A DNA stretch of 12,247 nt, taken from assembly GCA_003024985.2 (NCBI GenBank), contig PXIH01S0043807.1; one strand, 5' to 3'. Source of the DNA: Euperipatoides rowelli (taxonomy: Eukaryota > Onychophora > Udeonychophora > Euonychophora > Peripatopsidae). The notes beneath the pieces are model-generated. The model was given only the letters and a program-made list of their open reading frames with translations. It ran no database searches and had not been told where the DNA came from. A program made the position numbers and the translations under genes. Each line of letters opens with the position of its first letter. Within the stretch, counting starts at the first letter, position 1. Shown here in pieces: positions 1 through 7,254 of the stretch.

Positions 1-263
1 AAACTTGAATATCGGTATTTTAGAGTATTATAATTACCTTACAGTTAGTTACAAAATGTTTCCGAACATTATTAATTATAATATATAAGCATAAACCGTT
101 AGGTAAAGACAAATAATACTAAAAATAAAAGTTAACTTTCGCTAAAGAACTAAGTGAATACAGAGCCTATGATGAGGTGGTGTGGGTTAAACGTTATGTG
201 ATCGCCTCTTGTTGCTGACGTCACGCAAAGTTTTGATAGTGTTGTGAGGCCTTATAGTCTAGG
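1..263. other. AT-rich lead-in without a supported gene
   Basis: The first 150 bases are AT-rich with no ORF. From about 160 the composition becomes more balanced and runs into the repeat-rich region that follows. I see no splice, promoter or RNA-gene signal beyond the single CRE-type palindrome listed separately. Confidence 0.6.
216..223. promoter_or_regulatory. CRE-type palindrome TGACGTCA
   Basis: The octamer TGACGTCA is a perfect cAMP-response-element (CREB/ATF) site. It sits in a locally less AT-rich stretch just upstream of the hairpin element. There is no TATA box or gene start beside it, so it may be a chance match. Confidence 0.2.
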
Positions 264-279
264 TGGCGTTGGCTCTATA

Positions 280-451
280 CCTATGTTTTGACAAGAAATA
301 GGGGGGGGGGCACTCTTGGTTGGCATTCTACGATATATATATACTGTATATTTAGCCTACTTTTTTGTGGACCATAACAATGCCGAAAAAAATACCGTAG
401 AATGCCGACCAAGGGCGCCCCCCCCCCTTTTTTTTCTTGTCAAAATATAGG
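280..451. mobile_element. 172-bp inverted-repeat (hairpin) element, MITE-like
   Basis: Two arms, 280-336 and 392-451, are reverse complements. Outside-in, each reads CCTAT(G/A)TTTTGACAAG, then an A-rich tract (5 or 8 bases), then exactly ten G (ten C in the right arm), then a 26-base block containing TTGG(T/C)CGGCATTCTACG-type sequence. Leaving out the A-tract, 47 of 52 aligned positions agree, and all five differences are transitions. Two of these look like CpG decay. The 55-base loop is AT-rich. Outside the core, both flanks have TGGCG and TATAC-like matches (from about 264 and to about 466), so the repeat may extend imperfectly. There is no ORF inside. The structure suits a non-autonomous foldback or MITE element. 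I cannot see a clean target-site duplication, so the class is not assigned. Confidence 0.7.
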
Positions 452-456
452 TGTAT

Positions 457-488
457 AGCGCCATCACTGAACAAGAGCGCCATCACTG
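457..488 (+). repeat. 13-bp direct duplication AGCGCCATCACTG
   Basis: The 13-mer AGCGCCATCACTG occurs twice, at 457-469 and 476-488, with a six-base spacer AACAAG. It lies directly outside the right arm of the hairpin element. The second copy carries the cluster motif, and the first has TATAGCGCC at the same place. Confidence 0.8.
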
Positions 489-617
489 CATTTTGACTTT
501 TTTATCACCAGCTGACATTTTTATGCTGTGATGTCATTTTTATGTGTTTTACATCATCTCATATATTGTAGCTTCTATGAATAACGTTGAATCCTCATAA
601 GCAGAATGAAAGAGTCC

Positions 618-649
618 TGTAAATTAAAAAGTGAAAGTTTTAATTTACA
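618..649. repeat. Perfect 12-bp stem hairpin
   Basis: TGTAAATTAAAA and TTTTAATTTACA are exact reverse complements around the eight-base loop AGTGAAAG. It is followed at once by the inverted copy of the cluster motif (TGGCGCTCTTACTTGG). The stem is mostly A/T, so chance formation in this background is more likely than for the GC-containing hairpins. Confidence 0.65.
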
Positions 650-877
650 TGGCGCTCTTACTTGGCACAATCTTTAATTGATGTATGACATCATGTTTTA
701 GTGTGTACCAGACATTTTCCTAAAGTTTTGGGAAGCATGTCCAAGCAAGGGCGCCGTTTTGAAAAACAATCTTTTTAAAGAATTCAGAATTTCAGAGTTT
801 ATCCAACAAGAGCGCCATGTCCATTTTGCAATGCATTGTGGTAAATCTAAGGTTTCCTAGCATGGAGCCGAACAAGA

Positions 878-897
878 GCGCCACAATGCGCCACAAT
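878..897 (+). repeat. 10-bp tandem duplication GCGCCACAAT x2
   Basis: The unit GCGCCACAAT is present twice head to tail, extending the cluster motif at 868-883. This suggests local slippage or duplication inside the repeat region. Confidence 0.75.
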
Positions 898-927
898 TTC
901 CCCCCAAATGAATGATAAGAGCGCATG

Positions 928-953
928 TGCCCTTGCTCGGCATTTTACTGTAT
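928..953 (+). repeat. Solo third copy of the hairpin-arm inner block
   Basis: These 26 bases match the inner block of the right arm at 392-417 (read on the minus strand) at 22 of 26 positions, including the core TCGGCATT and terminal GTAT. There is no partner arm next to it and no long G tract before it, although C6 occurs at 900-905. It shows that the arm sequence belongs to a repeated family and is not only a local snap-back. Confidence 0.6.
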
Positions 954-1278
954 GTACAAAAGTTTGCTACTTAGCCTACAGAAATAAATAAATGCAGATC
1001 TACCGACGACATCACATGGCGGAAGGTTTAAATAGCGGAGTGGATGGTGTATAAGAGAAGCAACTTGATCAAACCGGATACAGTTTGTAGTTGATTTCTT
1101 AATTATAACAAAAAGTTCACAAGGACCATCAAAGGAAAAGTTTGAGATTGGGAAATAACACACAAACAGTGGTTAGAAAATGAAAAGATTGGTTGGTTCA
1201 TTTTTGCTAGCTTGGGAAATGACTGAATTAAACAGTAAATGAAACAAAATAATGTCCGCAACGGAGGTGCAATAGATT
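954..1278. other. Stretch without a supported gene
   Basis: AT-rich DNA with a brief GC-richer patch near 1000-1080. On the plus strand at 1252-1275 an ATG opens seven codons (MSATEVQ) and then stops, in the same frame as the 50-codon ORF downstream. No domain, splice pattern or RNA gene is visible. Confidence 0.45.
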
Positions 1279-1431
1279 ATGCATTTAATATTTAAGATTC
1301 AGGACCCCTCAGATTCCGGCCATGTATATGCTGCCGATGTGGATTCGGGGCTTGCTGGCACTAATATGGTATCGTCAAATTCTGTCCGATGTTTAGCATT
1401 TCTGCTAGAATTTAACTGGCGGATAAAGTAG
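1279..1431 (+). CDS. Unrecognised 50-codon ORF (hypothetical)
   Basis: An ATG opens 50 codons on the plus strand before TAG, in the only locally GC-richer patch (about 1290-1460) between 1000 and 3500. Residues include the hydrophilic stretch QDPSDSGHVYAADVDSG followed by a more hydrophobic C-terminal part (CLAFLLEF). The in-frame codons just upstream are a TAG, so the reading frame starts essentially at this ATG unless an exon boundary lies nearby. I recognise no domain, signal peptide or family signature. It may be a chance ORF or a fragment of a decayed gene or exon. The main reason to list it is that its base composition differs from the surroundings. Confidence 0.15.
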   Translation: MHLIFKIQDPSDSGHVYAADVDSGLAGTNMVSSNSVRCLAFLLEFNWRIK

Positions 1432-2896
1432 CTTCCGGTTTAAGATCAGTTACTGGCTGGTCCACAGTGAGTACACTTTAAGACACTATAAACATTTAGA
1501 CTCCAATCTTGGAATGCTGGTAGAGTTGATTTCAAAAACTAAGGCTAAGTACAAAACTTTAATATTTTAATCAGAAAAAGCAAAGGCTTTCACAATGTTT
1601 TTACAAACACATAATCCAGATTTTTTTTTTAAAAGGCTAATTTAAAAAGTTTCATCATTCTATTGTCTATTTCGAATAGAATGGAATTTTAGGTGCGGCT
1701 AAATATTCCTAAGACATTAATCACACTTAGATGATTGGTCCCCCGATAGAAAAAATGTCAGTGCACTGAACAGCAGCCAGGGTTTTTTAGGAAAACTACC
1801 ATAAAACAAATACAGAACTTTAGAGCTAAACGGAGATTTGAATTTTCTTCCGTGAAAATGTCTACTGTTCACTGTATTAAAAATTAAAGTTGTAACATAA
1901 CTTATTTTTGTGTATTAACCGATTTTAATAAAAATGACGAATTGACTTTGATTTAGAAAATATCAAGTTAGATATAGGAGACCAAAAATCTTTTAATGAA
2001 ATAAAACTATTATTTGATTTACAAAATTAATAAAAATGTTATTATTTTTATTAAAGCAACTGTAAAAATAACAAAGAAAATAAAAAAACAGAACTATATT
2101 TCACTTCCTTCTGTGTAAATATAATCTGAACCAAAATATTATTTTAACCTTGAATATCATTGTATTATCTCAAAAGAGTTTTAAAAAATATTTTTCTCCC
2201 AAAACAAGATATACCGTATATAAAATACAGCAATAGGAAACATATTAATACATTATATAATCCGTTGCAAAGATTTTGTTAATACAGCATAATCATTTCA
2301 AAGATCTTGCCTTACAAATAAAACTATACAATAATTTAATAATAAAAATGGTGAGAACAATAGGTCTATGTCCATACAACCAAACTAGCATTTATTAGGG
2401 ATAACTCTTAATACTTGAAATTAGAAGATATTTAACATGAATCAAAGCTTGAATTAGGAAATAAGGAACATATTTTTTCCCCAAGATTTTGGTGACTAAA
2501 TTCTCTATATAAAAAGGATTACTGCCCCATTAACACGCAGCATTTTCCTCACATGCAAGTGTATCGAATGACATGGACAGGTTGACTAAAAAAAAAAATT
2601 ACTTAAATTTCTCTGTCGTAAAAATATTTATACAGTGTTTGTAAATGTATGTGACTCTCCCTCTCTCTCTTATTTACTTATTATTATTTACTGGAACCTT
2701 GGAAGGAAACCGCCATGTGAAATTAAATTCCATTCCTAATGTACGATCAAAGAAAAACCCCTAAATATACTGCAAGCTTATATTAGTTTCCCTTGGAAAA
2801 CAAACATTACCCAGGCAACCATGAGGCCATTACCATAATCCCTTATGGAAATATAAGCAAATCTTATTTCGACATATATGTAGGCTATGTAAATAA
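1432..2896. other. AT-rich region without a supported gene
   Basis: No ORF of note on either strand. It contains low-complexity A/T runs, short hairpins such as CATTCTATT/AATAGAATG at 1656-1683 and TTAATAAAAAT/ATTTTTATTAA at 2027-2054, and a 16-base CT tract at 2655-2670. I see no splice architecture or RNA gene. Confidence 0.6.
2655..2670 (+). repeat. Short CT-rich microsatellite
   Basis: Sixteen pyrimidines, CTCTCCCTCTCTCTCT, form an imperfect (CT)n tract. It is too short to be remarkable beyond possible length polymorphism. Confidence 0.75.
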
Positions 2897-2920
2897 GTAG
2901 TTTTGTATATACAAAACTAC
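2897..2920. repeat. Perfect 24-bp palindrome without spacer
   Basis: The half-site GTAGTTTTGTAT is followed at once by its exact reverse complement, ATACAAAACTAC, giving a gapless 24-bp palindrome. It could extrude as a cruciform or bind a dimeric protein. Another perfect inverted repeat starts two bases downstream. Confidence 0.85.
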
Positions 2921-2921
2921 A

Positions 2922-2941
2922 GAATGAAATAGATTTCATTC
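2922..2941. repeat. Second adjoining hairpin, 9-bp stem
   Basis: GAATGAAAT and ATTTCATTC are exact reverse complements around the two-base spacer AG. It lies one base after the 24-bp palindrome, so about 45 bp is almost entirely self-complementary in two units. Confidence 0.8.
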
Positions 2942-3500
2942 CTTATTGCTTTTAATTATATGTAATAGGATATCACATAGTAAAGGTAGTAAGTAGTGGA
3001 GGGGGTTTTATTAATGATTGTAGATAATAAATTCTATCTTATAAATAGTATTGTTAATTCTGTAGCTAATTGTATATTGAAGATTAATTTTATCACATTA
3101 TAATGACCAGTTTTATGATTTACATAAATTATTTTATATTCTTTTTATTGATTATTATTGAATTTTTGTTGATATGAATTTGTAATGTTTATAACTAAAC
3201 TGTATATATTGTCTATAAAGGTCTAGCCAATTGAGCCAATCTAGGTCTAAATTATGCCCTTGCCCATTGGCCTTATGTTACTTTATTTATCTAAGGAAAG
3301 CAGTTATTGAAGGATGGACTTTGTTTTATTAAATATTTGTTAAGAAAGTTCATAATTTCATATTTGGATAATAAATAGAAGCTTATAATTACTGTACATA
3401 ACATTCAAATCGAAAACTATGATTATTATTAGTTCTTATGAGTTGTAAGACTAGTTATTGTTGGTTACATTTAAAGCTTTACGTCATTGTTGATATTAAT
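2942..3500. other. AT-rich region without a supported gene
   Basis: No meaningful ORF, promoter module or repeat longer than simple A/T runs was found on either strand. Confidence 0.6.
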
Positions 3501-3572
3501 TTTACTCATCTGTTGGAGCTGATGCTGTTATTTTTAATCTGCATAAAAGGAACTTCATCATCACCTTGGCAA

Positions 3573-3706
3573 CCAATCATCAATCTTCTGTGACAAGAAG
3601 GGTCCCACCTAGCAACCCATGGGTATAAAAGTTGGTGCAGGCAGCCATTTGAAGATTTAAGCCAGTAATTTTCTTCCTGAATAGATGTATCTTCTCCCAT
3701 AATAAA
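3573..3706 (+). promoter_or_regulatory. CCAAT + TATA + AATAAA module, promoter- or LTR-like
   Basis: In a patch less AT-rich than its surroundings, a CCAAT box (ACCAATCA, core 3573-3577) lies about 50 bases before GGGTATAAAAG (TATA at 3624-3630). AATAAA follows at 3701-3706. That spacing is what a TATA-driven core promoter, or the U3-R-U5 part of a short LTR, would show. TGTTGGAG at 3511 is a plausible LTR start and TTCACA ending at 3741 a plausible LTR end, but the flanks carry no matching target-site duplication and no primer-binding site follows. No plus-strand coding region begins downstream. I treat it as a candidate regulatory or solo-LTR relic. Confidence 0.3.
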
Positions 3707-3741
3707 ACCTTGGGATGATGTAGGATAAATTAATTTTCACA

Positions 3742-4863
3742 GGAATATAATTTCATTAAAGATGATTAATATAATATTATATCATGTTTGAAATTGAAAT
3801 TAATACGATTTTAAAATATTTCATCCGATTTTGACCAATTTTTCCGAAGAAGTTTATTTTCAAAAAGTTCCGGTTGGCGTTTAATATGATGTTGTCTTCT
3901 GATAATTAATAGCTTACCATCATTTAGGCAGAGTTGTGTTCACCAAGGTATTTTTGCAATAGTAAAGCGAAATTAAACAGAACTTTTCCAGTAAATTATC
4001 CCTGGTAAAGTGAAGTCTTCAATATTTAGTCTAGTTTCCAGTGTCTCAAGTCCGTGTTCATGCAGTTTTATTGAACATTTTCTTAATTGCATTCAAAACT
4101 AGTACTAATTTTTTTTAATAAAATGTCCCTCCCACCCTTTTATTTTACTAGATTGGCTTTACCTTACCTCTTACTATAAAAACTTGTCATGACATATTCT
4201 AATATTTTATAAAATATTTTATCTGGGAATCAAACTTAAATTAATGATTACGGGGAATGGTGTTTTTATTGTTATATGTTGTTAAAAGAATAAACAAAAT
4301 GCATTGTTAAACTACTGTACATTACTATTTGTTTGTGAAAATCTTATTTATAGTTGTCAAAGTTTGTTATTCATTTGCTATTTCAGTCAGATGTTCTTTT
4401 TTAGGTATGTGAGCTATGGGGTGCACTTGGTCTTTCTGTTCAGGTCAAGGAAAAATAAAGACTTTTGTCTTTCTCCTCTTAGTCCCTTGGCAGAGTTGAG
4501 TGGAGTCATACTAGTTAAAATTAAGATTTTTTTTTCCCCTGTTCAAATATACTGTTACACATTGCACTCTTATCTAGCGCTGAAAATAAGTAAGTATTGC
4601 TACAGGGTTCAAAAGGTAATTCATGGGCTAGTTTCTTGATTACATATGTTTGTAATGGATGAATAATTATTAATAATAGTGATTGTTTATCTGATGTAAA
4701 TAATGAACAGGCCTAAATTTCTTAATAAGTGATTTCTTTAGTCAATATGTTTATTTGTATCTGTAAGTAGGGACTTGATGGTGCAGCTTATAGCCTACAA
4801 AACTCATATTAGATCAAGGAAATTATATTATTAGGATTGTGTATACCGGTAGTTTATTTTGTA
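3742..4863. other. AT-rich region without a supported gene
   Basis: Open frames here are explained by composition. The longest, on the plus strand at 4304-4639, is rich in F, Y, L, I, C and S with no family signature. A small hairpin AAAGAC-TTTT-GTCTTT occurs near 4458. Nothing else is supported. Confidence 0.55.
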
Positions 4864-4898
4864 CATGAACTCTATCTCAGAATGGGATAGAGTTCATG
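4864..4898. repeat. 15-bp stem hairpin with 5-nt loop
   Basis: CATGAACTCTATC and GATAGAGTTCATG are perfect 13-bp complements. Two more pairs inside (one T·G, one C-G) extend the stem to 15 bp around the pentaloop AGAAT. The stem is mixed in sequence, not just A/T. There is no T-run afterwards, which would suggest a bacterial-type terminator. The sequence continues AAAGGGGGATGGGC. It could be a foldback relic, a hairpin RNA or a protein site. Confidence 0.8.
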
Positions 4899-5059
4899 AA
4901 AGGGGGATGGGCTCTATGAGGCTAGCTTATCTCAACTCAACGATGCTGATGTCTTCTTAAGGTTTCTGATATGACGAGCTATTATGTTTTATCATAATTG
5001 GTTTGTTCAAGTAACAACTGAATTATTTTGAGGTATAGGCTAATTATTTCTTAATACAG

Positions 5060-5087
5060 CATTTACGTGAGTTAGTACTCGTAAATG
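5060..5087. repeat. Short inverted repeat CATTTACG/CGTAAATG
   Basis: Eight-base perfect arms flank a 12-base spacer. The arms carry a CpG each, unusual in this AT-rich background. It lies about 100 bases upstream of the structured TATA module. Confidence 0.65.
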
Positions 5088-5190
5088 TTTATTAAAGTGA
5101 CCTGGCAGCTCACTGAATCTAATTATCTCTTGAAATATTCAAACTTCACTTGAACATGCTAATTAATTAATTATGCAACTGTTAATTTGT

Positions 5191-5434
5191 ATGAGCGATC
5201 TCCTCTTGATATAAAAGGGAGATCGCCCATGCAATAGATGCTTATGTTTGCGTATTAGAGGCCACAGTCCTCTAGAGAACAATTGTCTGTGCTATAGTTA
5301 CTTTTTATTTTCTTATATTGTAAGCTAGCTCGGGTATTGTGGCTCTCTAGGTTCATCTGCCGTCTGTCACAGTAGTTTTACTGTAATTGTCAGGAAGAGA
5401 CCTATTGTTTATTTTTCCATAGAACCAGAATAAA
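5191..5434 (+). promoter_or_regulatory. TATA box inside a hairpin, structured transcript-like module ending in AATAAA
   Basis: A stem of 13 positions with one A·C mismatch (ATGaGCGATCTCC at 5191-5203 against GGAGATCGCcCAT at 5218-5230) encloses TATAAAAG, with TATAAAA at 5210-5216. Transcription from it would start near 5240. The predicted transcript then contains two perfect six-base stems (TAGAGG/CCTCTA at 5256-5274 and ACAGTA/TACTGT at 5369-5384) and AATAAA at 5429-5434. This layout fits a solo LTR or a short TATA-driven non-coding transcript. I find no convincing TG...CA ends with a target duplication, no primer-binding site and no coding region, so the identity is open. Confidence 0.35.
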
Positions 5435-5469
5435 ATATATTTTTTAACTGACAGCTTTGTTTCAGCCAT

Positions 5470-6960
5470 CATTTTTATACCATCATTACTTTGTAGCAAT
5501 TTCGTTATAGTTTATATATTCAGTAGCAGATTTAGGGAAGTGCACCAGGCTACATCCCCCACCTCCATTAGCTAAACTGACAGATGGACCTGCAATTACA
5601 GCTCATGCGTTTAAAGCCCATTTATGTAAGTTGACTATATTGAAGCTTATGCAGACCCAATTGTAAAAAAAATGCTGCATCTAAAACTGGCCATAATCTC
5701 TGTTTGCATTTCTGTGTGTATCATGGCTTTCCTTAACTCAATTTTCTTTAAATTATTTTGGCATATTTAGGACAATGTAATTTACAATAAATCTGATTTC
5801 TGTCTAGTAACGGTACTAACAGAAAGACATGTAGAAGCCCAAAAAGTGGATTTTTTTTCTTTTTCTAATTCTGTTGGTGCGACTATTTGTGCAACTACCC
5901 AAAATAAGACCAATAAAATTTGGACTATTGTTTGACCATGCTGCATGAAAGATATGAACTCTAGAACATAACAATGGAAATGATCACAACTACTATAATA
6001 GCCTAAATGAATTTGTAATCACTCTGGACACATATTTGCTTTGATCCATTGCATTTCAGAAAAATTTGATACATTGATAGTGTATGCCAAGTGTATCTTA
6101 TGCTATAGCCTACACCACATTGTTACCATTGAGGTATTTTCTCATAAACTTTTGGTTTAAATTAGCCTATGTGGAATAGTTATTGATTGACAAGATTCAT
6201 TGTCATGAGATCTGAATCTGATATATATTTAATCCCTTGTTATAGTTTAATACAATGGTGGTATTGTTTTGAAAGTAGGCTATTTAATTTTTATGATTTT
6301 ATCTGAGAAATACAAATCTAATCATTATAGCACACACAACTTAAATAGAAATGTTTATTTTTTACTTTTTTATACTGTATAATAATTTCATTATGAAATT
6401 TATCTTATCTATAATCATTGCTTTGAAGTAATTATGTTTTAAGGGTGGTGCTGTAGAGTTTTATTTAGAGAAAGATTATTGTTGGATGATATTCTGTATA
6501 AAAGTGTTATGATGGAATACATGTTTTACAGGTAAAAAATATTTAAAATCATTTTAACTATGTTATCCATAATTAACAATTGGGTAAAATTATTTGTTTG
6601 ATTTTATTTGATCTTTACCTTTCTGCTGACTACATATGGTAGTATATCATGTTTTGCTTTTTGTTTGGACCTTGATGTGATCTTTAGTTTTTTTTTAAAT
6701 ATATTTTTTATTTATTAAAATTATTTTTCCTTCTTTCTTTAACTCTTTAAAGTTCAACATGATTTTTGCATTTCTTGATCCGATTTATGTGTCATACAGA
6801 AGGTAACGTGTTGACTTTATTTTAGTCACAATAACAAATAGGAGCTCAAAAAAATTTAATTTAAAAATGTAGATCATCATCTTAGAAAAAATTAAAAATA
6901 AAGTGGCATTTTTTTTTAAAAGGAAATACTGCTTAACAAACTTAGTTGAACCAGAAGCAT
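5470..6960. other. AT-rich region without a supported gene
   Basis: Both strands were read for protein families, RNA genes and long repeats; none is supported. Several TAGCCTA/TAGGCTA heptamers fall here (5999, 6106, 6163, 6276). The stretch is consistent with intergenic or intronic DNA. Confidence 0.6.
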
Positions 6961-6964
6961 AAAG

Positions 6965-7062
6965 CCTAACTACCGGTATTAGTGCTAGCTAAATATGAAT
7001 TTATCAGAAAATTTTCATATAGGCTAACAACAATATACCATAAGCAGTTTGTGTTAGTTAGG
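6965..7062. repeat. Nested imperfect inverted repeat followed by an A13 run
   Basis: Outer arms CCTAACTA (6965-6972) and TAGTTAGG (7055-7062) are perfect complements. A second, imperfect pair lies within (TAGCTAAATATGAA at 6986-6999 against TTCATATAGGCTA at 7014-7026). Thirteen A residues follow at 7076-7088. This could be a decayed small foldback element. Arms this short can also arise by chance. Confidence 0.4.
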
Positions 7063-7200
7063 TCTATTTGGGAACAAAAAAAAAAAAATTAAATCTGAGC
7101 TACAGCAGTAAACATAAAATTTTAAATAAATGGAGCATACTTTAAAATAAAATTATCAGAATCTTAGTAAATTATTCTTTTTTTGTTATTTTTGTCTAGA

Positions 7201-7254
7201 CCTGTGTTTCCCAACCTTTTCTTTAATAAAATAATTTCTCATATAATGAGAAAT
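7201..7254 (+). mobile_element. Possible hAT-type transposon end plus hairpin
   Basis: CCTGTGTTTCCCAACCTTTT resembles terminal repeats of many hAT-family DNA transposons, which often begin CAG(T/G)G-TTCCCAACC. No reverse-complement partner or eight-base target duplication was found downstream, so at most one end survives. A perfect 9-bp hairpin with a three-base loop (ATTTCTCAT-ATA-ATGAGAAAT) follows at 7234-7254. Confidence 0.25.

Larger units (their letters stand above)
401..953. repeat. Cluster of ACAAG(A/G)GCGCCA-type motifs on both strands
   Basis: A short motif recurs at 401-420 (GACCAAGGGCGCCC), 471-482 (ACAAGAGCGCCA), 741-755 (CCAAGCAAGGGCGCC), 803-817 (CCAACAAGAGCGCCA), 868-883 (CCGAACAAGAGCGCCA) and, weaker, 915-924. 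In the opposite orientation it is at 650-665 and, in degraded or partial form, at 311-327 and 929-944. Several copies are preceded by TGCCGA or a remnant of it, giving a consensus near TGCCGAACAAGRGCGCCA. These GC-rich islets stand out against AT-rich DNA. They could be subterminal repeats of a transposon or binding sites. I do not recognise the family. Confidence 0.6.

Noticed and set aside
280-953. CRISPR array
   Set aside because: The repeats are short, lie in both orientations, and have irregular spacers. The window is eukaryotic.
945-1163. 72-codon minus-strand ORF
   Set aside because: It overlaps the solo hairpin arm and plain AT-rich sequence, has no family signature, and its length is unremarkable for this composition.
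3506-3700. 64-codon minus-strand ORF
   Set aside because: It lies opposite the CCAAT/TATA/AATAAA module, and its residues match no domain I know. The plus-strand regulatory reading explains the composition better.
4304-4639. 111-codon plus-strand ORF
   Set aside because: It is dominated by F, Y, L, I, C and S, as expected from T-rich DNA. There is no domain, signal-peptide logic or supporting promoter.
4864-4910. Rho-independent terminator
   Set aside because: No T run follows the hairpin, and nothing else here is bacterial.
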